Shown: positions 35,604 to 46,482, counted from the first letter of the stretch. The stretch: DNA of 64,000 nucleotides from Sutterella sp. AM11-39 (GCF_003472385.1 NZ_QRLV01000003.1:62001-126000); one strand, 5' to 3'. Translations and numbers: made by a program. Notes: generated by a model not told the origin, from the letters alone.

Positions 35604-36596
35604 TTACTTGATGACTTCGTTGATCCAGCGCTGGGTGTATTCCTTGCGCTTTTCGCCCTTCCAGGTGACGTCGGTCGGAATCATCTTGATCTTGGTGAGA
35701 TCGAGAATGGGATTGTCCGTCTTCACGTCATTGCGGGTCGGAACGTAATTGATCTTGTTGGCGACGATGAATTCGGCAAACTTCTTGGAAGCGGCCCAGT
35801 CGACGAACTTCTTGGCTTCGGCGTTGTTCTTGCCACCCTTGATGACGCCCGTGGCTTCAATGCCGTAGCTCACGCCGTCTTCAGGATAGGTAATCACGAC
35901 CGGATAACCCTGCTGCTGGATGTCCAAAGCGTCGACAATGTAGAAGATGCCTGAAGCGCACTGACCGGTCGCAATCGGCATGGCGCCGCCCGCACCGCTC
36001 TTGGTGTACATCTGGATGTTGCCGTTGAGTTGCTTCTGGAACTTGAAGGCTTCGTCTTCACCCATGATCTTCACGAGCGAGAAGATGCGTTCGGTGGCGG
36101 TGCCGGACGTACGGGCATCGGCCATTTGCAGATTCTTCTTGTAGCGCGGATCAAGAAGGTCGGCCCACTTCTTCGGCGGTTCCATGTTGTTCTTCTTCAG
36201 GAACTTGGTGTTGGTGAGGAAGCACAGCGGAATGACGCCGATGCCGGTCCAGTAGTTGTTGGGATCGCGCAAGGAGGCGTCGATCGCGTCGGAGTCGGCC
36301 GGACGATAGGCTTCGAAGATGCCTTCCTTGCTGGCGGCGGCATACATGTCGGCAGGACCGCCCATCATGATGTCGACCTGCGGGTTGCCCTTTTCTGCGG
36401 TCAGACGAGCCAGTGCCTCACCAGTGGAAAAGCGAAGGAAGTTCACCTTGATGCCCGTGTCCTTGGTGAATTCGGCGAAGATGCGCGAAGCGTACTTCTC
36501 CGGCATCACGGAGTAGGCGTTGAGTTCGGCAGCGTTAACGCCGAGGCACAAAGAGGCAAGACCTGCGAGCACGGTCAGAAGTTTTTTCTTGGACAT
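35604..36596 (-). CDS. ABC transporter periplasmic binding protein (FbpA/AfuA-like)
   Basis: A 330-residue protein with a Sec signal peptide (MSKKKLLTVLAGLASLCLGVNA). The mature form starts AELNAYSV and has the type II periplasmic binding fold of the COG1840 iron and phosphonate group (TGIKVNFLRFSTGEALARL, VDIMMGGPADMY). The paired tyrosines typical of ferric-binding FbpA are not obvious to me, so substrate is left open. AAGGAAAGGAC precedes the ATG. First gene of the minus-strand operon. Confidence 0.88.
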   Translation of the reverse strand: MSKKKLLTVLAGLASLCLGVNAAELNAYSVMPEKYASRIFAEFTKDTGIKVNFLRFSTGEALARLTAEKGNPQVDIMMGGPADMYAAASKEGIFEAYRPADSDAIDASLRDPNNYWTGIGVIPLCFLTNTKFLKKNNMEPPKKWADLLDPRYKKNLQMADARTSGTATERIFSLVKIMGEDEAFKFQKQLNGNIQMYTKSGAGGAMPIATGQCASGIFYIVDALDIQQQGYPVVITYPEDGVSYGIEATGVIKGGKNNAEAKKFVDWAASKKFAEFIVANKINYVPTRNDVKTDNPILDLTKIKMIPTDVTWKGEKRKEYTQRWINEVIK

Positions 36597-36695
36597 GTCC
36601 TTTCCTTCCTTGAATTAATTTTTCGCGTTGCTCTGCTTCTTTGAACCGTTCGCGTGAACAGCCGGCGCGGATACTATGGGCTTCAAAATGCCGCC

Positions 36696-36716
36696 TTGCG
36701 CTCTTTGAGAGCGCAA
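36696..36716. repeat. Perfect 9-bp inverted repeat upstream of the ABC operon
   Basis: TTGCGCTCT and AGAGCGCAA are separated by 3 bp, about 100 bp before the binding-protein start. No T tract follows, so it is a possible operator rather than a terminator. The rest of 36597-36833 shows nothing else clear. Confidence 0.4.
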
Positions 36717-36833
36717 AAAGGAAACGCGGCAACGCGTCGGAAGGAAATTGTACCCAAAAGGTCTCGGGTATCTACTAGATTTTGCGAACCCAAAAGGAGA
36801 TTCCGCTGACTTGATGGGGCATCCAAGAAATCA

Positions 36834-36863
36834 AACGCCGCAGACGATGGCATCTGCGGCGTT
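36834..36863 (-). terminator. Terminator of nnr
   Basis: An 11-bp perfect stem (AACGCCGCAGA and TCTGCGGCGTT) with an 8-nt loop, followed on the minus strand by a short T-rich tract. Confidence 0.78.
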
Positions 36864-36889
36864 CAATCAAATCCACGGATCAGAGGCGA

Positions 36890-38362
36890 TTATGCTTCGG
36901 GTTCCGGGCGGCTCAGGCGCATTGTGTTGAGCATTGCGGCGGCAGCCGGCGCAATGTCGCTGGCGGTAAAGCCCGCGGCGTACTCTTCACTTGCCTTGCC
37001 GTGCAGATAAACGGCGGCAAGCGTCGCGCTTACGAGGTCGTAGCCTTGCGCAAAGAAGGCACCGAGCATGCCGCTTAGCACATCGCCCGAACCGGCGGTG
37101 GCGAGCATGGCGTTGCCCGTGGGATTGATCCAGGTGCGCGAGCTGCGCAGGGTGATGACGCTGCCGGCGCCTTTCAAAATCGAAATGGCACCGGTCTGAA
37201 CGGCGAGCTCTCGGGCAGCTCCGATGCGGTCGGCCTGAACCTTTTCAACGGTGCTTCGGATGATGGCGGCAGCTTCGCCCGGATGCGGAGTGATGACCGT
37301 GTGAGCTTTGCGGGCAAGCAGCGCATCCTGAAGCGACATGTCGTCGGCAATCATGCGAAGTGCATCGGCATCAAGAATCAACGGTACCGGAGCAGCGATG
37401 GCATCGGCCAGACGCTTGCGGGCTTTGTCGGAAAAGCCCATGCCGCAGCCCACGACATTGCAGGAGGTCTTCGTGAGATCAATTTCGCCGTCGGCGACCA
37501 TGAGTTCCGGATAGATCGTGTCGAAAGCCGGGGCCTTGTCGCTCATGAATTCGACCGTGACGCGGCCTGCGCCCGTCACGATTGCCGCACGGGCCGCAAG
37601 AACGGCCGCGCCGATCGTGCCGGTTTCGCCGCCCACTACAGCCACGTGACCGTAGTTTCCCTTGTGACTGTTGCGGCTGCGTTCCTCGAGCACGTGACGG
37701 AAGTCGTCGGGTTCGACGAGACCGATCGTGGAAAGGGGAACGGAAACGCCGAGTTCGTTCACTTCGACGACACCGGCGGCATCGGCGCCTTCGCACATGA
37801 AGCAACCTGCCTTCGGAGCGAGCATGGCAAGCGTGATGTCGGCCATGCAGCCCTTGACTCCGCCCACCCAGCGGCCGGTCATCGGGTCCAGACCGGAGGG
37901 GATGTCAACGCTGATGTGCAAAGCCTGACGTTCGTTAAACCACATGGCGGCGTCTTGGAAGTCTCCTGCCAGCGGCTTTTTCATGCCCGTTCCAAAAAGC
38001 GCATCGATCACGACTTCGGCCTTGTCGGCGTTGTAAGGGTCGCTGATCACGGTGCCGCCTGCGTTCACATAGGCGTTGTACATGGCAAGTGCATCTTCGG
38101 TCTTGGGCTTGTCGCAGCCGATCAGGGCAACAGTCACGCGGTATTCGCGATCAAGCAGCAGTCGAGCGGCGGCAAAACCGTCGCCGCCGTTGTTGCCAGG
38201 GCCGCAGATGAAGACGACATGCTTGCCGGGTTCGAGCGATTCGCAGACTCGATCGGCAATCACGAGGCCGGCGCGACGCATGAGTTCGGCGGCGGGAAGC
38301 TGGGACTGATAGCGGTGTTCGAGCGAAGCGAGTTCGTCGAGATTGAGAATTTGCTGTGCCAT
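36890..38362 (-). CDS. nnr: Bifunctional NAD(P)H-hydrate repair enzyme
   Basis: Repairs damaged NADH and NADPH: an epimerase interconverts the hydrate epimers, and a dehydratase restores the cofactor using ADP. The 490-residue chain is the full fusion. The N-terminal YjeF epimerase domain (about 1-215) has CGPGNNGGDGFAAARLL and SVDIPSGLDP. The C-terminal carbohydrate-kinase-like domain (about 225-485) has VITPHPGEAA, ILKGAGSVI and the nucleotide loop ATAGSGDVLSGML. It stands alone with its own terminator. Confidence 0.95.
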   Translation of the reverse strand: MAQQILNLDELASLEHRYQSQLPAAELMRRAGLVIADRVCESLEPGKHVVFICGPGNNGGDGFAAARLLLDREYRVTVALIGCDKPKTEDALAMYNAYVNAGGTVISDPYNADKAEVVIDALFGTGMKKPLAGDFQDAAMWFNERQALHISVDIPSGLDPMTGRWVGGVKGCMADITLAMLAPKAGCFMCEGADAAGVVEVNELGVSVPLSTIGLVEPDDFRHVLEERSRNSHKGNYGHVAVVGGETGTIGAAVLAARAAIVTGAGRVTVEFMSDKAPAFDTIYPELMVADGEIDLTKTSCNVVGCGMGFSDKARKRLADAIAAPVPLILDADALRMIADDMSLQDALLARKAHTVITPHPGEAAAIIRSTVEKVQADRIGAARELAVQTGAISILKGAGSVITLRSSRTWINPTGNAMLATAGSGDVLSGMLGAFFAQGYDLVSATLAAVYLHGKASEEYAAGFTASDIAPAAAAMLNTMRLSRPEPEA

Positions 38363-38422
38363 GGTAGATGTAATGAAAACTCGGTGTCTGAAAGGATGCG
38401 CAATTGTACGCCGAGGTACCGA

Positions 38423-39139
38423 CTATTCGTTTTTGACCATCTTTTCTTGGGGCATCTGAGAAAAAAGCCAGTCGACGAATCCGCCGCGGTTGCGCGAGCA
38501 GACGTAAAGTCGCCCTTGGCCCGAGAACTTCAGAACGATGCCTTCGCCAGAAGTTTGACTGTGGAAGATCTTTCCGAAGAAACCCTGCTTGGCGGTGTTG
38601 AGTGCAAGCTCGTAATCGAGCTCCGTATCCCATGCCACCAGATGACCGTTGTCGACGTAAACCGAACGGCTGCCGTCAAGATCAATGGCACGCATGGAAC
38701 CGAAGCCGCTTACGGCCACTTCGCCCGTTCCACCCGTGCGGATCACGAAAAAGCCGCCCGAGTTGCCCAAAAGGGCGCGCCCGATGCCCTGAGTCTTCGC
38801 ATTGAGCTCCACGTCTTCGGTGCTTGCCAGATAGGCTCCGTCTGCAATCATGTACTGGCGCTCCCCCGTCTGTAGCACGGCAACGTCGCCCGGAAGCGTC
38901 GGGGTGAGAAGAACCTCACCCGGTCCGTCGACGGCTTCAATTTTTTGCTGAAAAAAGCTTTCGTCGTTGAGCACCTTTCGAGACAGCGCGGAAAAAAGGC
39001 CGCCTTTGGCTCGTCCGGTGAGAGCAAGCGTGGAATCCATGGATACCATGGCGTTGCGTTCGGCAAAGATGCTTTCGCCCTTGTCGAGTACAACGCTCAA
39101 TAGGGGATCAATGGAGCCGGAAACTGTGATGCGTGGCAT
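38423..39139 (-). CDS. AIM24 / TIGR00266 family protein
   Basis: A 238-residue beta-rich protein. GEVLLTPTLPGDVAVLQ and the internal repeats of VYVDNGHLVAWDTELDYEL fit the AIM24 family of double-barrel proteins, whose bacterial role is unknown. There is no signal peptide or membrane helix. It is divergent from purL and 60 bp upstream of nnr on the same strand. Confidence 0.83.
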   Translation of the reverse strand: MPRITVSGSIDPLLSVVLDKGESIFAERNAMVSMDSTLALTGRAKGGLFSALSRKVLNDESFFQQKIEAVDGPGEVLLTPTLPGDVAVLQTGERQYMIADGAYLASTEDVELNAKTQGIGRALLGNSGGFFVIRTGGTGEVAVSGFGSMRAIDLDGSRSVYVDNGHLVAWDTELDYELALNTAKQGFFGKIFHSQTSGEGIVLKFSGQGRLYVCSRNRGGFVDWLFSQMPQEKMVKNE

Positions 39140-39266
39140 GACGAAATTCCTTTGAAAAGCGATTAAACGTCCGGGTCGGGATTTGTGTTGCGAAGCATTG
39201 TACTTGTCCGGTTCCTAAAGTCTTGGCAAATCATTTCCGGACCAACAGGTAAGGCCATAGGACCGT

Positions 39267-39272
39267 TATAAT
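39267..39272 (+). promoter_or_regulatory. Consensus -10 element upstream of purL
   Basis: A perfect TATAAT lies 73 bp before the purL start. No good -35 hexamer sits at the usual distance, so the promoter may rely on an activator or extended contacts. Confidence 0.4.
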
Positions 39273-39345
39273 TGACAGATTCAATTGCCCGTGCGGCACC
39301 GAGTCGGCGGGCTTTCTTTGCAATCTCAGCGGTTGAATTTCCAAG

Positions 39346-42300
39346 ATGTCACAGATCTCCGTTCTTCGCATTCCCGGCTCTTGCGCGTTGTCCGAATTTC
39401 GCGCCGAGCGTCTCCTCAAGCAGCTGCGCGGCGTGTGTCCTGCCGTGCAGGCCGTCTCCGGCCGCTATCTGCACTTTGTGCATATCTCGAGAGATTTGAC
39501 CGAAGATGAAGCGCAGCGTCTGGCCGCGCTTCTTGATTATGGGGATCCGGCAGATGAAAAGGCCGGCAATCTTCAGTTCCTGGTTGTGCCGCGTCTGGGC
39601 ACCATCAGCCCCTGGGCTTCAAAGGCAACCGACATCGTGCACAACACGGGCATCGATGCGGTGGCCCGCGTCGAGCGCGGCGTGCTCTATACGCTTTCGG
39701 TCGAGGACGACGTTGATCAGGCTGCCGTTGCGGCTCTGCTGCACGATCGCATGACCGAGACGGTGCTTGCGGCCGACGCCGATCCTGCCGTGCTCTTTTC
39801 CGACGTTCAGGGCCGCGAAATGCGCACCGTTGACATTCTTGCGGGCGGCAAGGAAGCGCTGGAAGCGGCCAACGTCGAAATGGGCCTTGCGCTGGCTGCC
39901 GACGAAATTGACTATCTCGTTGACGCTTTTACCAAGCAACAGCGCAATCCCACGGACGTTGAACTGATGATGTTCGCGCAGGCCAACTCCGAGCACTGCC
40001 GCCACAAGATCTTCAATGCCAAGTTCACGATTGACGGCGTCGAACAGGAAAAGACCCTGTTTGGCATGATCCGTGAAACGCACAAGGCGGCACCCCGCGG
40101 CACCATCATTGCCTATGCCGACAACGCTGCCGTCTTCGAAGGCCCTGAGGTCGACCGTCTTTATCCGCGTCCGTCGGCCGAAGACCGCTTTGGTTCTCAT
40201 TACGAAGAAATCAAGGAACCGACCCATACTGTCTTTAAGGTCGAAACCCACAACCATCCGACCGCTATTTCTCCGTTCCCGGGAGCTTCCACGGGTTCGG
40301 GCGGCGAAATTCGCGATGAAGGTGCAACGGGTCGCGGCGCTCGTCCGAAGGCGGGCCTGTGTGGCTTTACTGTCTCGGCTCTGCATCTGCCGGGCAAGGC
40401 TCAGGAATGGGAAAACGACAAGAACACCGCCGCCGACTGCGACTGCGGCAAAGACAAGATTTACGGTGCTCCCTCGCGCATCGCTACGCCTCTGTCAATC
40501 ATGACCGAGGGCCCCATCGGTGCCGCGAGCTTTAACAATGAATTCGGTCGCGCCAACATTCTCGGTTACTTCCGCGCTTTCGAAGCGCGCGTGGGCGACA
40601 CCCGCTACGGCTACCACAAGCCCATCATGCTTGCGGGCGGCATCGGCAACATCCGCGACGATCAAACCAAGAAGCTCGAGTTGCCTGCCGGCACGCTCCT
40701 GATCGTGCTCGGCGGCCCGGGTATGCGCATCGGTCTGGGTGGCGGCGCCGCAAGTTCCATGACTTCGGGTTCGAATGCTGAAGCGCTTGACTTTGACAGC
40801 GTGCAGCGAGGCAACCCCGAAATGGAGCGCCGCGCTCAGGAAGTGATCGACCGCTGTTGGTCGTGCGGCAAGGACAATCCGATTCTGGCCATTCACGACA
40901 TCGGTGCGGGCGGTCTTTCGAACGCTATGCCGGAACTTGCCGACCTCTCGGGGCACGGCGCACGTCTGTCTCTCGACAAGGTGCCGGTTGAAGAAAAGGG
41001 CATGAGCCCGCTCGAAGTCTGGTGTAACGAAAGCCAGGAACGCTATGCGCTCGCAATTGCTCCGGAGTCGCTTGAAAAGTTTGATGACTTCTGCCGCCGC
41101 GAACGTTGCCCGTACGCTGTGCTGGGCGCCATCTCCGAAGACGGCGAACTGATTGTGGAAGGCCGCAAGGGTGAAGACCGCGCCGTGCAGATGCCCATGG
41201 AAGTGCTCCTCGGCAAGCCGCCGCGCATGCACCGTAACGTGACGAGCGTCAAGGCCGATCTGTCCGGTTTCAAGACCGACGTGACGCTCAAGGAAGCTCT
41301 TTACCGCGTGCTCAAGCACCCGACGGTGGCCAACAAATCCTTCCTGATTTCGATCGGCGATCGCTCCGTGGGCGGTCTCGTAAGCCGCGATCAGATGGTC
41401 GGTCCCTGGCAGGTGCCGGTTGCCGACTGCGCGGTGACCTGCGTTTCCTTTACGTCGGAGGCGGGCGAAGCCATGGCAATGGGCGAACGTACGCCTGTGG
41501 CCGTGATTGATGCCGCTGCCGCCAGCCGGATGGCTGTGGGCGAGGCTCTCACCAACATTGCCGCCGCCGACATTGATCTCTCGCTTGTGAAGCTTTCGGC
41601 CAACTGGATGGCCGCCTGCGGTGCTGCGGGTGAAGACGCCAAGCTCTTTAGCGCCGTTGAAGCCGCGAGCGTCATTTGCCAGAAGCTGGGTATTTCGATT
41701 CCCGTGGGCAAGGATTCCTGCTCAATGCGCACCGCCTGGAAGGACGGCGAAGAAGCCAAGTGTGTGACGAGTCCGGTATCGCTCATCGTCTCGGCAGCAG
41801 CGCCTGTTGGCAACGTGCGCCTGACGCTCACACCGGAACTCCGTAAGGATGTAAAGAGTGTGCTCCTTGCCGCCGACCTCGGTTTCGGAAAGAACCGCAT
41901 GGGCGCCTCTATTCTCGCGCAGTGCGTGCAGAGCTTCGGCGACACGGCTCCCGATGTGGACTGCCCCGAAACGCTCGCCAAATTCGTGCGTCTGATTCGT
42001 AAGCTCACGCTTGCCGGTTGCGTCCTTTCCTATCACGACCGCAGTGACGGCGGCTTTGCCGCAACGGCAGCGGAAATGATGTTTGCCTCGCACTGCGGTG
42101 TGACTCTCAATGCCGAAATGCTGGGCGGCAATGCTCTTGAAGGGCTCTTTGCCGAAGAACTCGGTGCGCTCATCCAGGTACCTGCAGATCGTCTCGACGA
42201 AGTGATGGCCGAAGTCAAGGCCGAAGGGCTGGAAGCAGTGTTTAAGACTGTGGGCGAGCTCAACGACGAGGACGCGCTCGTCGTTCTTGAACACGGCAAG

Positions 42301-43263
42301 GAAATCTTGCGCGAAGCCCGCACGGACCTCACGCGCGCCTGGTGCGAAGTTTCCAACGCCATCGCCCGCAACCGCGATAACCCGGCGTGCGCCGACAGCG
42401 AAACCGACTGGATGTGTGACAAGGACGTCAAGGGACTGTTCGTAAAGACCACCTTTGACAACGAAGAGCGCATTGCCGCTCCCTATATTGCCACAGGTGT
42501 ACGTCCGAAGCTTGCCGTGTTGCGCGAACAGGGTGTCAACTCCCAGACCGAAATGGCTGCGGCATTCACTCGCGCGGGCTTTGAAGCCTATGACGTGCAC
42601 ATGACCGATCTGCTTACCGGCCGCATCACGCTTGAAGACTTCGTGGGCCTGGCCGTCTGCGGCGGCTTCTCCTACGGCGACGTGCTGGGTGCCGGCGGCG
42701 GCTGGTCCAAGACCATCCTTCACAACGCCATGCTTTCGGACATGTTCTCGGCGTTCTTCAACCGTACGGATACCTTTGCTTTGGGCATCTGCAACGGCTG
42801 CCAGATGATGAGCCGCTTAAAGAGCCTGATTCCGGGGGCGCAAGCCTGGCCGCAGTTCGTACGCAACCGTTCCGAACAATTCGAAGCTCGCTGCGTGCAG
42901 CTGCGTATCGAGGAGAGCCCCTCGATTCTGTTCCGCGGCATGGCCGGCAGCAGCATGCCGATCGTGAACTCCCATGGCGAAGGTCGCGTACAGTGGGATC
43001 GTCCCGAAGACGCACAGACCGCTTTGATTGCGGCGCGCTATGTCGACGGCAACGGTGAGCCCACCGAACGCTATCCGCTCAATCCCAACGGCTCAATCGG
43101 CGGCGTGACCTCCGTGACCACACCCGACGGTCGCTTCACGATCATGATGCCGCATCCGGAACGCAGCCACCGCACGGTGCAACTGTCCTGGCATCCGCGT
43201 GAAATGGGCGCCTTCTCGCCTTGGATGCGCATGTTTGAAAACGCGCGCGTTTGGGTGGGTTAA
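39346..43263 (+). CDS. purL: Phosphoribosylformylglycinamidine synthase (large single-chain form)
   Basis: Fourth step of purine synthesis: FGAR, glutamine and ATP give FGAM. At 1305 residues this is the full PurL of gammaproteobacterial and betaproteobacterial type, with the glutaminase fused on. The N-terminal PurS-like part covers about 1-150, and the two FGAM synthase halves contain VKTETHNHP-type sequence ([18 protein letters not shown], about 299-316) and [18 protein letters not shown]. The C-terminal glutaminase (about 1040-1305) has nucleophile Cys in [10 protein letters not shown] and HPERSHR. It has its own terminator and no purine gene neighbours. Confidence 0.97.
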   Translation: MSQISVLRIPGSCALSEFRAERLLKQLRGVCPAVQAVSGRYLHFVHISRDLTEDEAQRLAALLDYGDPADEKAGNLQFLVVPRLGTISPWASKATDIVHNTGIDAVARVERGVLYTLSVEDDVDQAAVAALLHDRMTETVLAADADPAVLFSDVQGREMRTVDILAGGKEALEAANVEMGLALAADEIDYLVDAFTKQQRNPTDVELMMFAQANSEHCRHKIFNAKFTIDGVEQEKTLFGMIRETHKAAPRGTIIAYADNAAVFEGPEVDRLYPRPSAEDRFGSHYEEIKEPTHTVFKVETHNHPTAISPFPGASTGSGGEIRDEGATGRGARPKAGLCGFTVSALHLPGKAQEWENDKNTAADCDCGKDKIYGAPSRIATPLSIMTEGPIGAASFNNEFGRANILGYFRAFEARVGDTRYGYHKPIMLAGGIGNIRDDQTKKLELPAGTLLIVLGGPGMRIGLGGGAASSMTSGSNAEALDFDSVQRGNPEMERRAQEVIDRCWSCGKDNPILAIHDIGAGGLSNAMPELADLSGHGARLSLDKVPVEEKGMSPLEVWCNESQERYALAIAPESLEKFDDFCRRERCPYAVLGAISEDGELIVEGRKGEDRAVQMPMEVLLGKPPRMHRNVTSVKADLSGFKTDVTLKEALYRVLKHPTVANKSFLISIGDRSVGGLVSRDQMVGPWQVPVADCAVTCVSFTSEAGEAMAMGERTPVAVIDAAAASRMAVGEALTNIAAADIDLSLVKLSANWMAACGAAGEDAKLFSAVEAASVICQKLGISIPVGKDSCSMRTAWKDGEEAKCVTSPVSLIVSAAAPVGNVRLTLTPELRKDVKSVLLAADLGFGKNRMGASILAQCVQSFGDTAPDVDCPETLAKFVRLIRKLTLAGCVLSYHDRSDGGFAATAAEMMFASHCGVTLNAEMLGGNALEGLFAEELGALIQVPADRLDEVMAEVKAEGLEAVFKTVGELNDEDALVVLEHGKEILREARTDLTRAWCEVSNAIARNRDNPACADSETDWMCDKDVKGLFVKTTFDNEERIAAPYIATGVRPKLAVLREQGVNSQTEMAAAFTRAGFEAYDVHMTDLLTGRITLEDFVGLAVCGGFSYGDVLGAGGGWSKTILHNAMLSDMFSAFFNRTDTFALGICNGCQMMSRLKSLIPGAQAWPQFVRNRSEQFEARCVQLRIEESPSILFRGMAGSSMPIVNSHGEGRVQWDRPEDAQTALIAARYVDGNGEPTERYPLNPNGSIGGVTSVTTPDGRFTIMMPHPERSHRTVQLSWHPREMGAFSPWMRMFENARVWVG

Positions 43264-43280
43264 TCAGACTCACGTTTGAC

Positions 43281-43322
43281 AAAAAGGCCTGCTGGAGAAC
43301 GCAAATCCACCGGGCCTTTTTT
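43281..43322 (+). terminator. Intrinsic terminator of purL
   Basis: AAAAAGGCC pairs with GGCCTTTTTT across a 24-nt loop region and ends in six T, 18 nt after the purL stop. Confidence 0.82.
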
Positions 43323-43342
43323 AACGCTCAAGCTTGACAAAG

Positions 43343-43963
43343 ATGGACGCTGCCGTACTGCTTTCGTTTGCCGCTGCAAGCCTGGTGCTTGCTGCCGCTC
43401 CCGGTCCTGACATTCTCTATGTGCTGGCTCAGTCGGCACAGTCGGGCGCACGCGCTGGGCTGGCGGTGGTCGTCGGACTCATGATCGGCTGCCTCATTCA
43501 GACGGCGGCGGCCGCTGCGGGCCTTGCGGCGGTGGTCGCAGCCAGCCCATGGCTTTTCTGGACCATTCGTCTTGCGGGCGCTGCGTACCTTGTGTATCTT
43601 GCCTGGGGCGCCTGGCACGCTCCCGTGTCCATCGGTCAAACGCAGGCAGAACGCATCAGTCTCGCTGTATTGCTGCGTCGCGGCGTCATCATGAACGTCA
43701 CCAACCCCAAGGTGCAGATCTTCTTTCTGGCCTTTTTCCCGCAGTTTGCGAGCAAAGGAGCGACGGGCTGGCAGATGGCCTCCGAAATGGGACTTCTTGG
43801 CGCTGTCTTTACGCTGTGCGCCTTTGTGGTGATGGCAGGCTGCGCGCTTTTTGCCGGGGTGCTTTCCGATACGATTCGATCACCTCGGGTTCAGTTTGTT
43901 TTGAACAAAGCTTCGGCACTCATTTTCCTGGGGCTGGCTGTGGCGGCTGTTGTGGCGCAATGA
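43343..43963 (+). CDS. LysE/RhtB family amino-acid exporter
   Basis: A 206-residue membrane protein with about six helices. The N-terminal AAAPGPDILYVLAQSAQSG and NVTNPKVQIFFLAFFPQF are diagnostic for the LysE/RhtB family, which exports amino acids such as homoserine, threonine, lysine or leucine. The exact substrate is unknown. An upstream TTG (43334) would add three residues. It follows purL but is separated from it by a terminator. Confidence 0.9.
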   Translation: MDAAVLLSFAAASLVLAAAPGPDILYVLAQSAQSGARAGLAVVVGLMIGCLIQTAAAAAGLAAVVAASPWLFWTIRLAGAAYLVYLAWGAWHAPVSIGQTQAERISLAVLLRRGVIMNVTNPKVQIFFLAFFPQFASKGATGWQMASEMGLLGAVFTLCAFVVMAGCALFAGVLSDTIRSPRVQFVLNKASALIFLGLAVAAVVAQ

Positions 43964-44108
43964 CCTTTCCGAGTTCTGCCGAATTTGAATTTCCTCCCAA
44001 CTAAGATGTCCTGCCTATGCAAGGCAGCCGCCGAATCGGTACCATTCGCCCATGCTCGAATGCCTCTTGGGCGAGCTACTTTTATCAGCAATAAAAAAGA
44101 AAGACAAA

Positions 44109-44795
44109 ATGCTGTTTTCAAATACTGCCGCAGATGATACGAACCGTGTCCGCATTAAATTGTGCGGGCTCACGCTGGAAGACGATGTATTGACCGCCGT
44201 TCAATCGGGTGCCGATGCGGTGGGCTTTGTGTGCTATCCGGGCAGTTCCCGGTACGTCACGCCGTCCCGACTCATGTGCCTGCTGAGTCTGGTGCCGTCT
44301 TCCGTCACCAAGGTGCTTGTTTTTGTGAATCCGACGAGCGAAGAGGTGCGTGAACACCTCGCGATGTTCCCGGACTGTGTGCTGCAGTTCCACGGCAACG
44401 AATCGCGCGCGTTCTGCGACCAGTTCCATGTGCCCTACGTCAAGGCTGTGGCGGTCAAGAGCCCAGAGGATCTTCTCAAGGCTCAGGATGAATACCCGAT
44501 GGCCGTGGCCCTGTTGGCCGACGCCGCAACGCCGGAGTACGGCGGCTGCGGACAGTCGTTCGATTGGGAAGGAGTGGGTAAGATCCGCGATCAGATTCGC
44601 AAGCCTCTGATTGTGGCCGGCGGTCTCAAAGAACAGAATGTCAGTCAGGCGATCCGCACTATGCGTCCGTGGGCGGTGGATGCCGCAAGCGGCGTTGAAA
44701 CGGCCCGCGGCATCAAGGATCACGACAAGATTCAAAAATTTATCGAAGCCGTGCGCCGCGGCGGTGACTGCAAGGACACGCTGCCGCAGTCCTAA
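44109..44795 (+). CDS. trpF: Phosphoribosylanthranilate isomerase
   Basis: Third step of tryptophan synthesis, an Amadori rearrangement of PRA to CdRP in the cytosol. The 228-residue TIM barrel has the catalytic cysteine in IKLCGLT and the general acid aspartate in WAVDAASGVE; QFHGNE and IVAGGL are also conserved. ATG 44109 is used because the domain starts soon after; a frame open to 44052 has no ribosome binding site. No other trp gene is nearby. It overlaps the convergent PIN gene by four bases. Confidence 0.93.
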   Translation: MLFSNTAADDTNRVRIKLCGLTLEDDVLTAVQSGADAVGFVCYPGSSRYVTPSRLMCLLSLVPSSVTKVLVFVNPTSEEVREHLAMFPDCVLQFHGNESRAFCDQFHVPYVKAVAVKSPEDLLKAQDEYPMAVALLADAATPEYGGCGQSFDWEGVGKIRDQIRKPLIVAGGLKEQNVSQAIRTMRPWAVDAASGVETARGIKDHDKIQKFIEAVRRGGDCKDTLPQS

Positions 44796-45349
44796 GACAG
44801 TTCTGATGCAAGGTGAAGTCCGTTGAATTCAGCGGGCTTCATTGTTTTTGTGCCCAGTGAGACAAGCCTGCGGCCGGCGCGCAGGACGGTTTTATCCTTT
44901 GTAAAGAGAAAGTCAGCCCGGGTTTCAAAGGCGAGATTGAGAAACTTCTCGTCGTCGGTGTCTCGGCATCGCACCATACCTTCGACGGAAGAGCGGGCTA
45001 CCGTGACGTGCGAGAGCACGTTTTCAAGTAGCCGGTCTTGTTCGGACTCGGAAAGCTTGAATTGAGGTCTATCCAGCACCACGGCAAATTCCTTCAGGCA
45101 GCTCGGGGTTGAGACGAGTCGCAGGCGCTTTTCAAGAATGGCGGTCTTGAGCGCCTGCGCGTCCTTGTCGTTCCAATACCACACGTCAAAAACCACGTTG
45201 GAGTCGAGCACGGCCAACGGTACTTCCCGAGGATGGTTCGCCAGATCGGCGGCCGGAATCGCGGAAAGATCGTCGAGTCGCGCGAGCACGGCGGAAAGCC
45301 GCGGCGACGCCGCATAAACTGAGGTGGTGTTGTCTGTCTTTTTTTGCAT
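44792..45349 (-). CDS. PIN-domain protein (putative ribonuclease, COG1569-like)
   Basis: A 185-residue protein with a PIN nuclease domain at about 43-165. Acidic residues expected for metal binding are in AVLDSNVVFD, in LKEFAVVL, in CRDTDDEKFL and in FTKDKTV. The domain type is that of stand-alone or toxin-like PIN proteins. An extra 40-residue polar N terminus precedes the domain, and no antitoxin gene is adjacent on either side. It is convergent with trpF, with mdh upstream on the same strand beyond a terminator. Confidence 0.83.
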   Translation of the reverse strand: MQKKTDNTTSVYAASPRLSAVLARLDDLSAIPAADLANHPREVPLAVLDSNVVFDVWYWNDKDAQALKTAILEKRLRLVSTPSCLKEFAVVLDRPQFKLSESEQDRLLENVLSHVTVARSSVEGMVRCRDTDDEKFLNLAFETRADFLFTKDKTVLRAGRRLVSLGTKTMKPAEFNGLHLASELS

Positions 45350-45407
45350 GACCTAAAGCTTGACGTCCTAGCCTTAATAAAGTCAGAGGTTTCACGGTCA
45401 GTACTGT

Positions 45408-45445
45408 AAAAAAACACCGCTCGGATGTCTATCCCAAGCGGTGTT
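45408..45445 (-). terminator. Intrinsic terminator of mdh
   Basis: A 9-bp perfect stem (AACACCGCT and AGCGGTGTT) followed on the minus strand by seven T, 54 nt after the mdh stop. Confidence 0.9.
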
Positions 45446-45498
45446 CGATCGAGCGCGACAGGCGCCTGACGCATGCGCCTTGTCGTTGCTCAGACGAT

Positions 45499-46482
45499 TT
45501 AGAGCAGGCTTTGAACGGCCTGCGCTTCAGCGACGAGTTCGCCGACTGTCTTGTCGAGTTTTTCCTGACTGAAGGCGTCGAAGTTCAGACCCTGGACGAT
45601 TTCGTAGTTGCCCTTGCCGTCGCAGATGCAGGGCATGCCGCAGACGAGGCCTTCGGGGATGCCGTAGCTGCCGTCGGAGGGAACGCCCATCGTGACCCAG
45701 TCGCCGTTGCTGCCGAGGAACCAATCGTGCATGTGGTCGATGGCGGCCGATGCGGCCGATGCGGCCGAGCTTGCGCCGCGGGCTTCAATGATGGCCGCGC
45801 CGCGTTTGCCGACGGTCGGTATAAAGGTGTCTCGGTACCAGGTCTGATCAACGCATTCGGCGGCGGGCTTGCCGTCAATCGTGCAGTAGCGAATGTCCGG
45901 ATACATCGAGGGCGCATGGTTGCCCCAGACGGCCATCTTGTGCATGGTCGTCACGGGTTTGCCGGTGATGCCGGAAAGTTGCGAGAGGGCGCGGTTGTGA
46001 TCCAAACGCAGCATTGCGGAGAAGCACTTGGGCGAGAGTGACGGAGCCGATTTCATGGCGATGTATGCGTTGGTGTTGCAGGGGTTGCCCACCACAAGAA
46101 CCTTGACGTCGCGGCTGGCGACAGCGTCGAGCGCCTTGCCCTGTTCGGTGAAGATGGCGCCGTTGGCAGAGAGCAGTTCGGAGCGTTCCATGCCCTTGGT
46201 GCGCGGACGAGCACCAACAAGGATCGCAGCATCGGCATCCTTGAAGGCGACCATCGGGTCGGCTGTGGACGTCATGTCGGCAAGAAGCGGGAAGGCGCAG
46301 TCGGCCAATTCCATCATAACGCCCTTGAGGCGAGCGGCACTTTCCGGCGTGTTGCGTTCGAGCAGTTGGAGAATAACGGGCTGATCGGGGCCGAGCATGT
46401 CGCCGGCTGCAATGCGAAACAGCAGGGCATAGCCAATATTGCCGGCAGGACCGGTTACGGCAACACGAACAGGTTTTTTCAT
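45499..46482 (-). CDS. mdh: Malate dehydrogenase
   Basis: NAD-dependent interconversion of malate and oxaloacetate; in an anaerobe it probably runs toward malate and fumarate. The 327-residue chain is of the cytosolic MDH-like type common in Betaproteobacteria: [17 protein letters not shown] binds [16 protein letters not shown] is the mobile substrate loop, and MLRLDHNRA and [12 protein letters not shown] hold the catalytic Asp and His. ATG 46482 has AAGGAGAG upstream; a longer frame to 46596 has no support. An FNR-type site lies 300 bp upstream. Confidence 0.95.
   Translation of the reverse strand: MKKPVRVAVTGPAGNIGYALLFRIAAGDMLGPDQPVILQLLERNTPESAARLKGVMMELADCAFPLLADMTSTADPMVAFKDADAAILVGARPRTKGMERSELLSANGAIFTEQGKALDAVASRDVKVLVVGNPCNTNAYIAMKSAPSLSPKCFSAMLRLDHNRALSQLSGITGKPVTTMHKMAVWGNHAPSMYPDIRYCTIDGKPAAECVDQTWYRDTFIPTVGKRGAAIIEARGASSAASAASAAIDHMHDWFLGSNGDWVTMGVPSDGSYGIPEGLVCGMPCICDGKGNYEIVQGLNFDAFSQEKLDKTVGELVAEAQAVQSLL

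Noticed and set aside
36696..36716. The TTGCGCTCT/AGAGCGCAA hairpin as a terminator
   Set aside because: Neither strand has a T tract after the stem, and no gene ends there.
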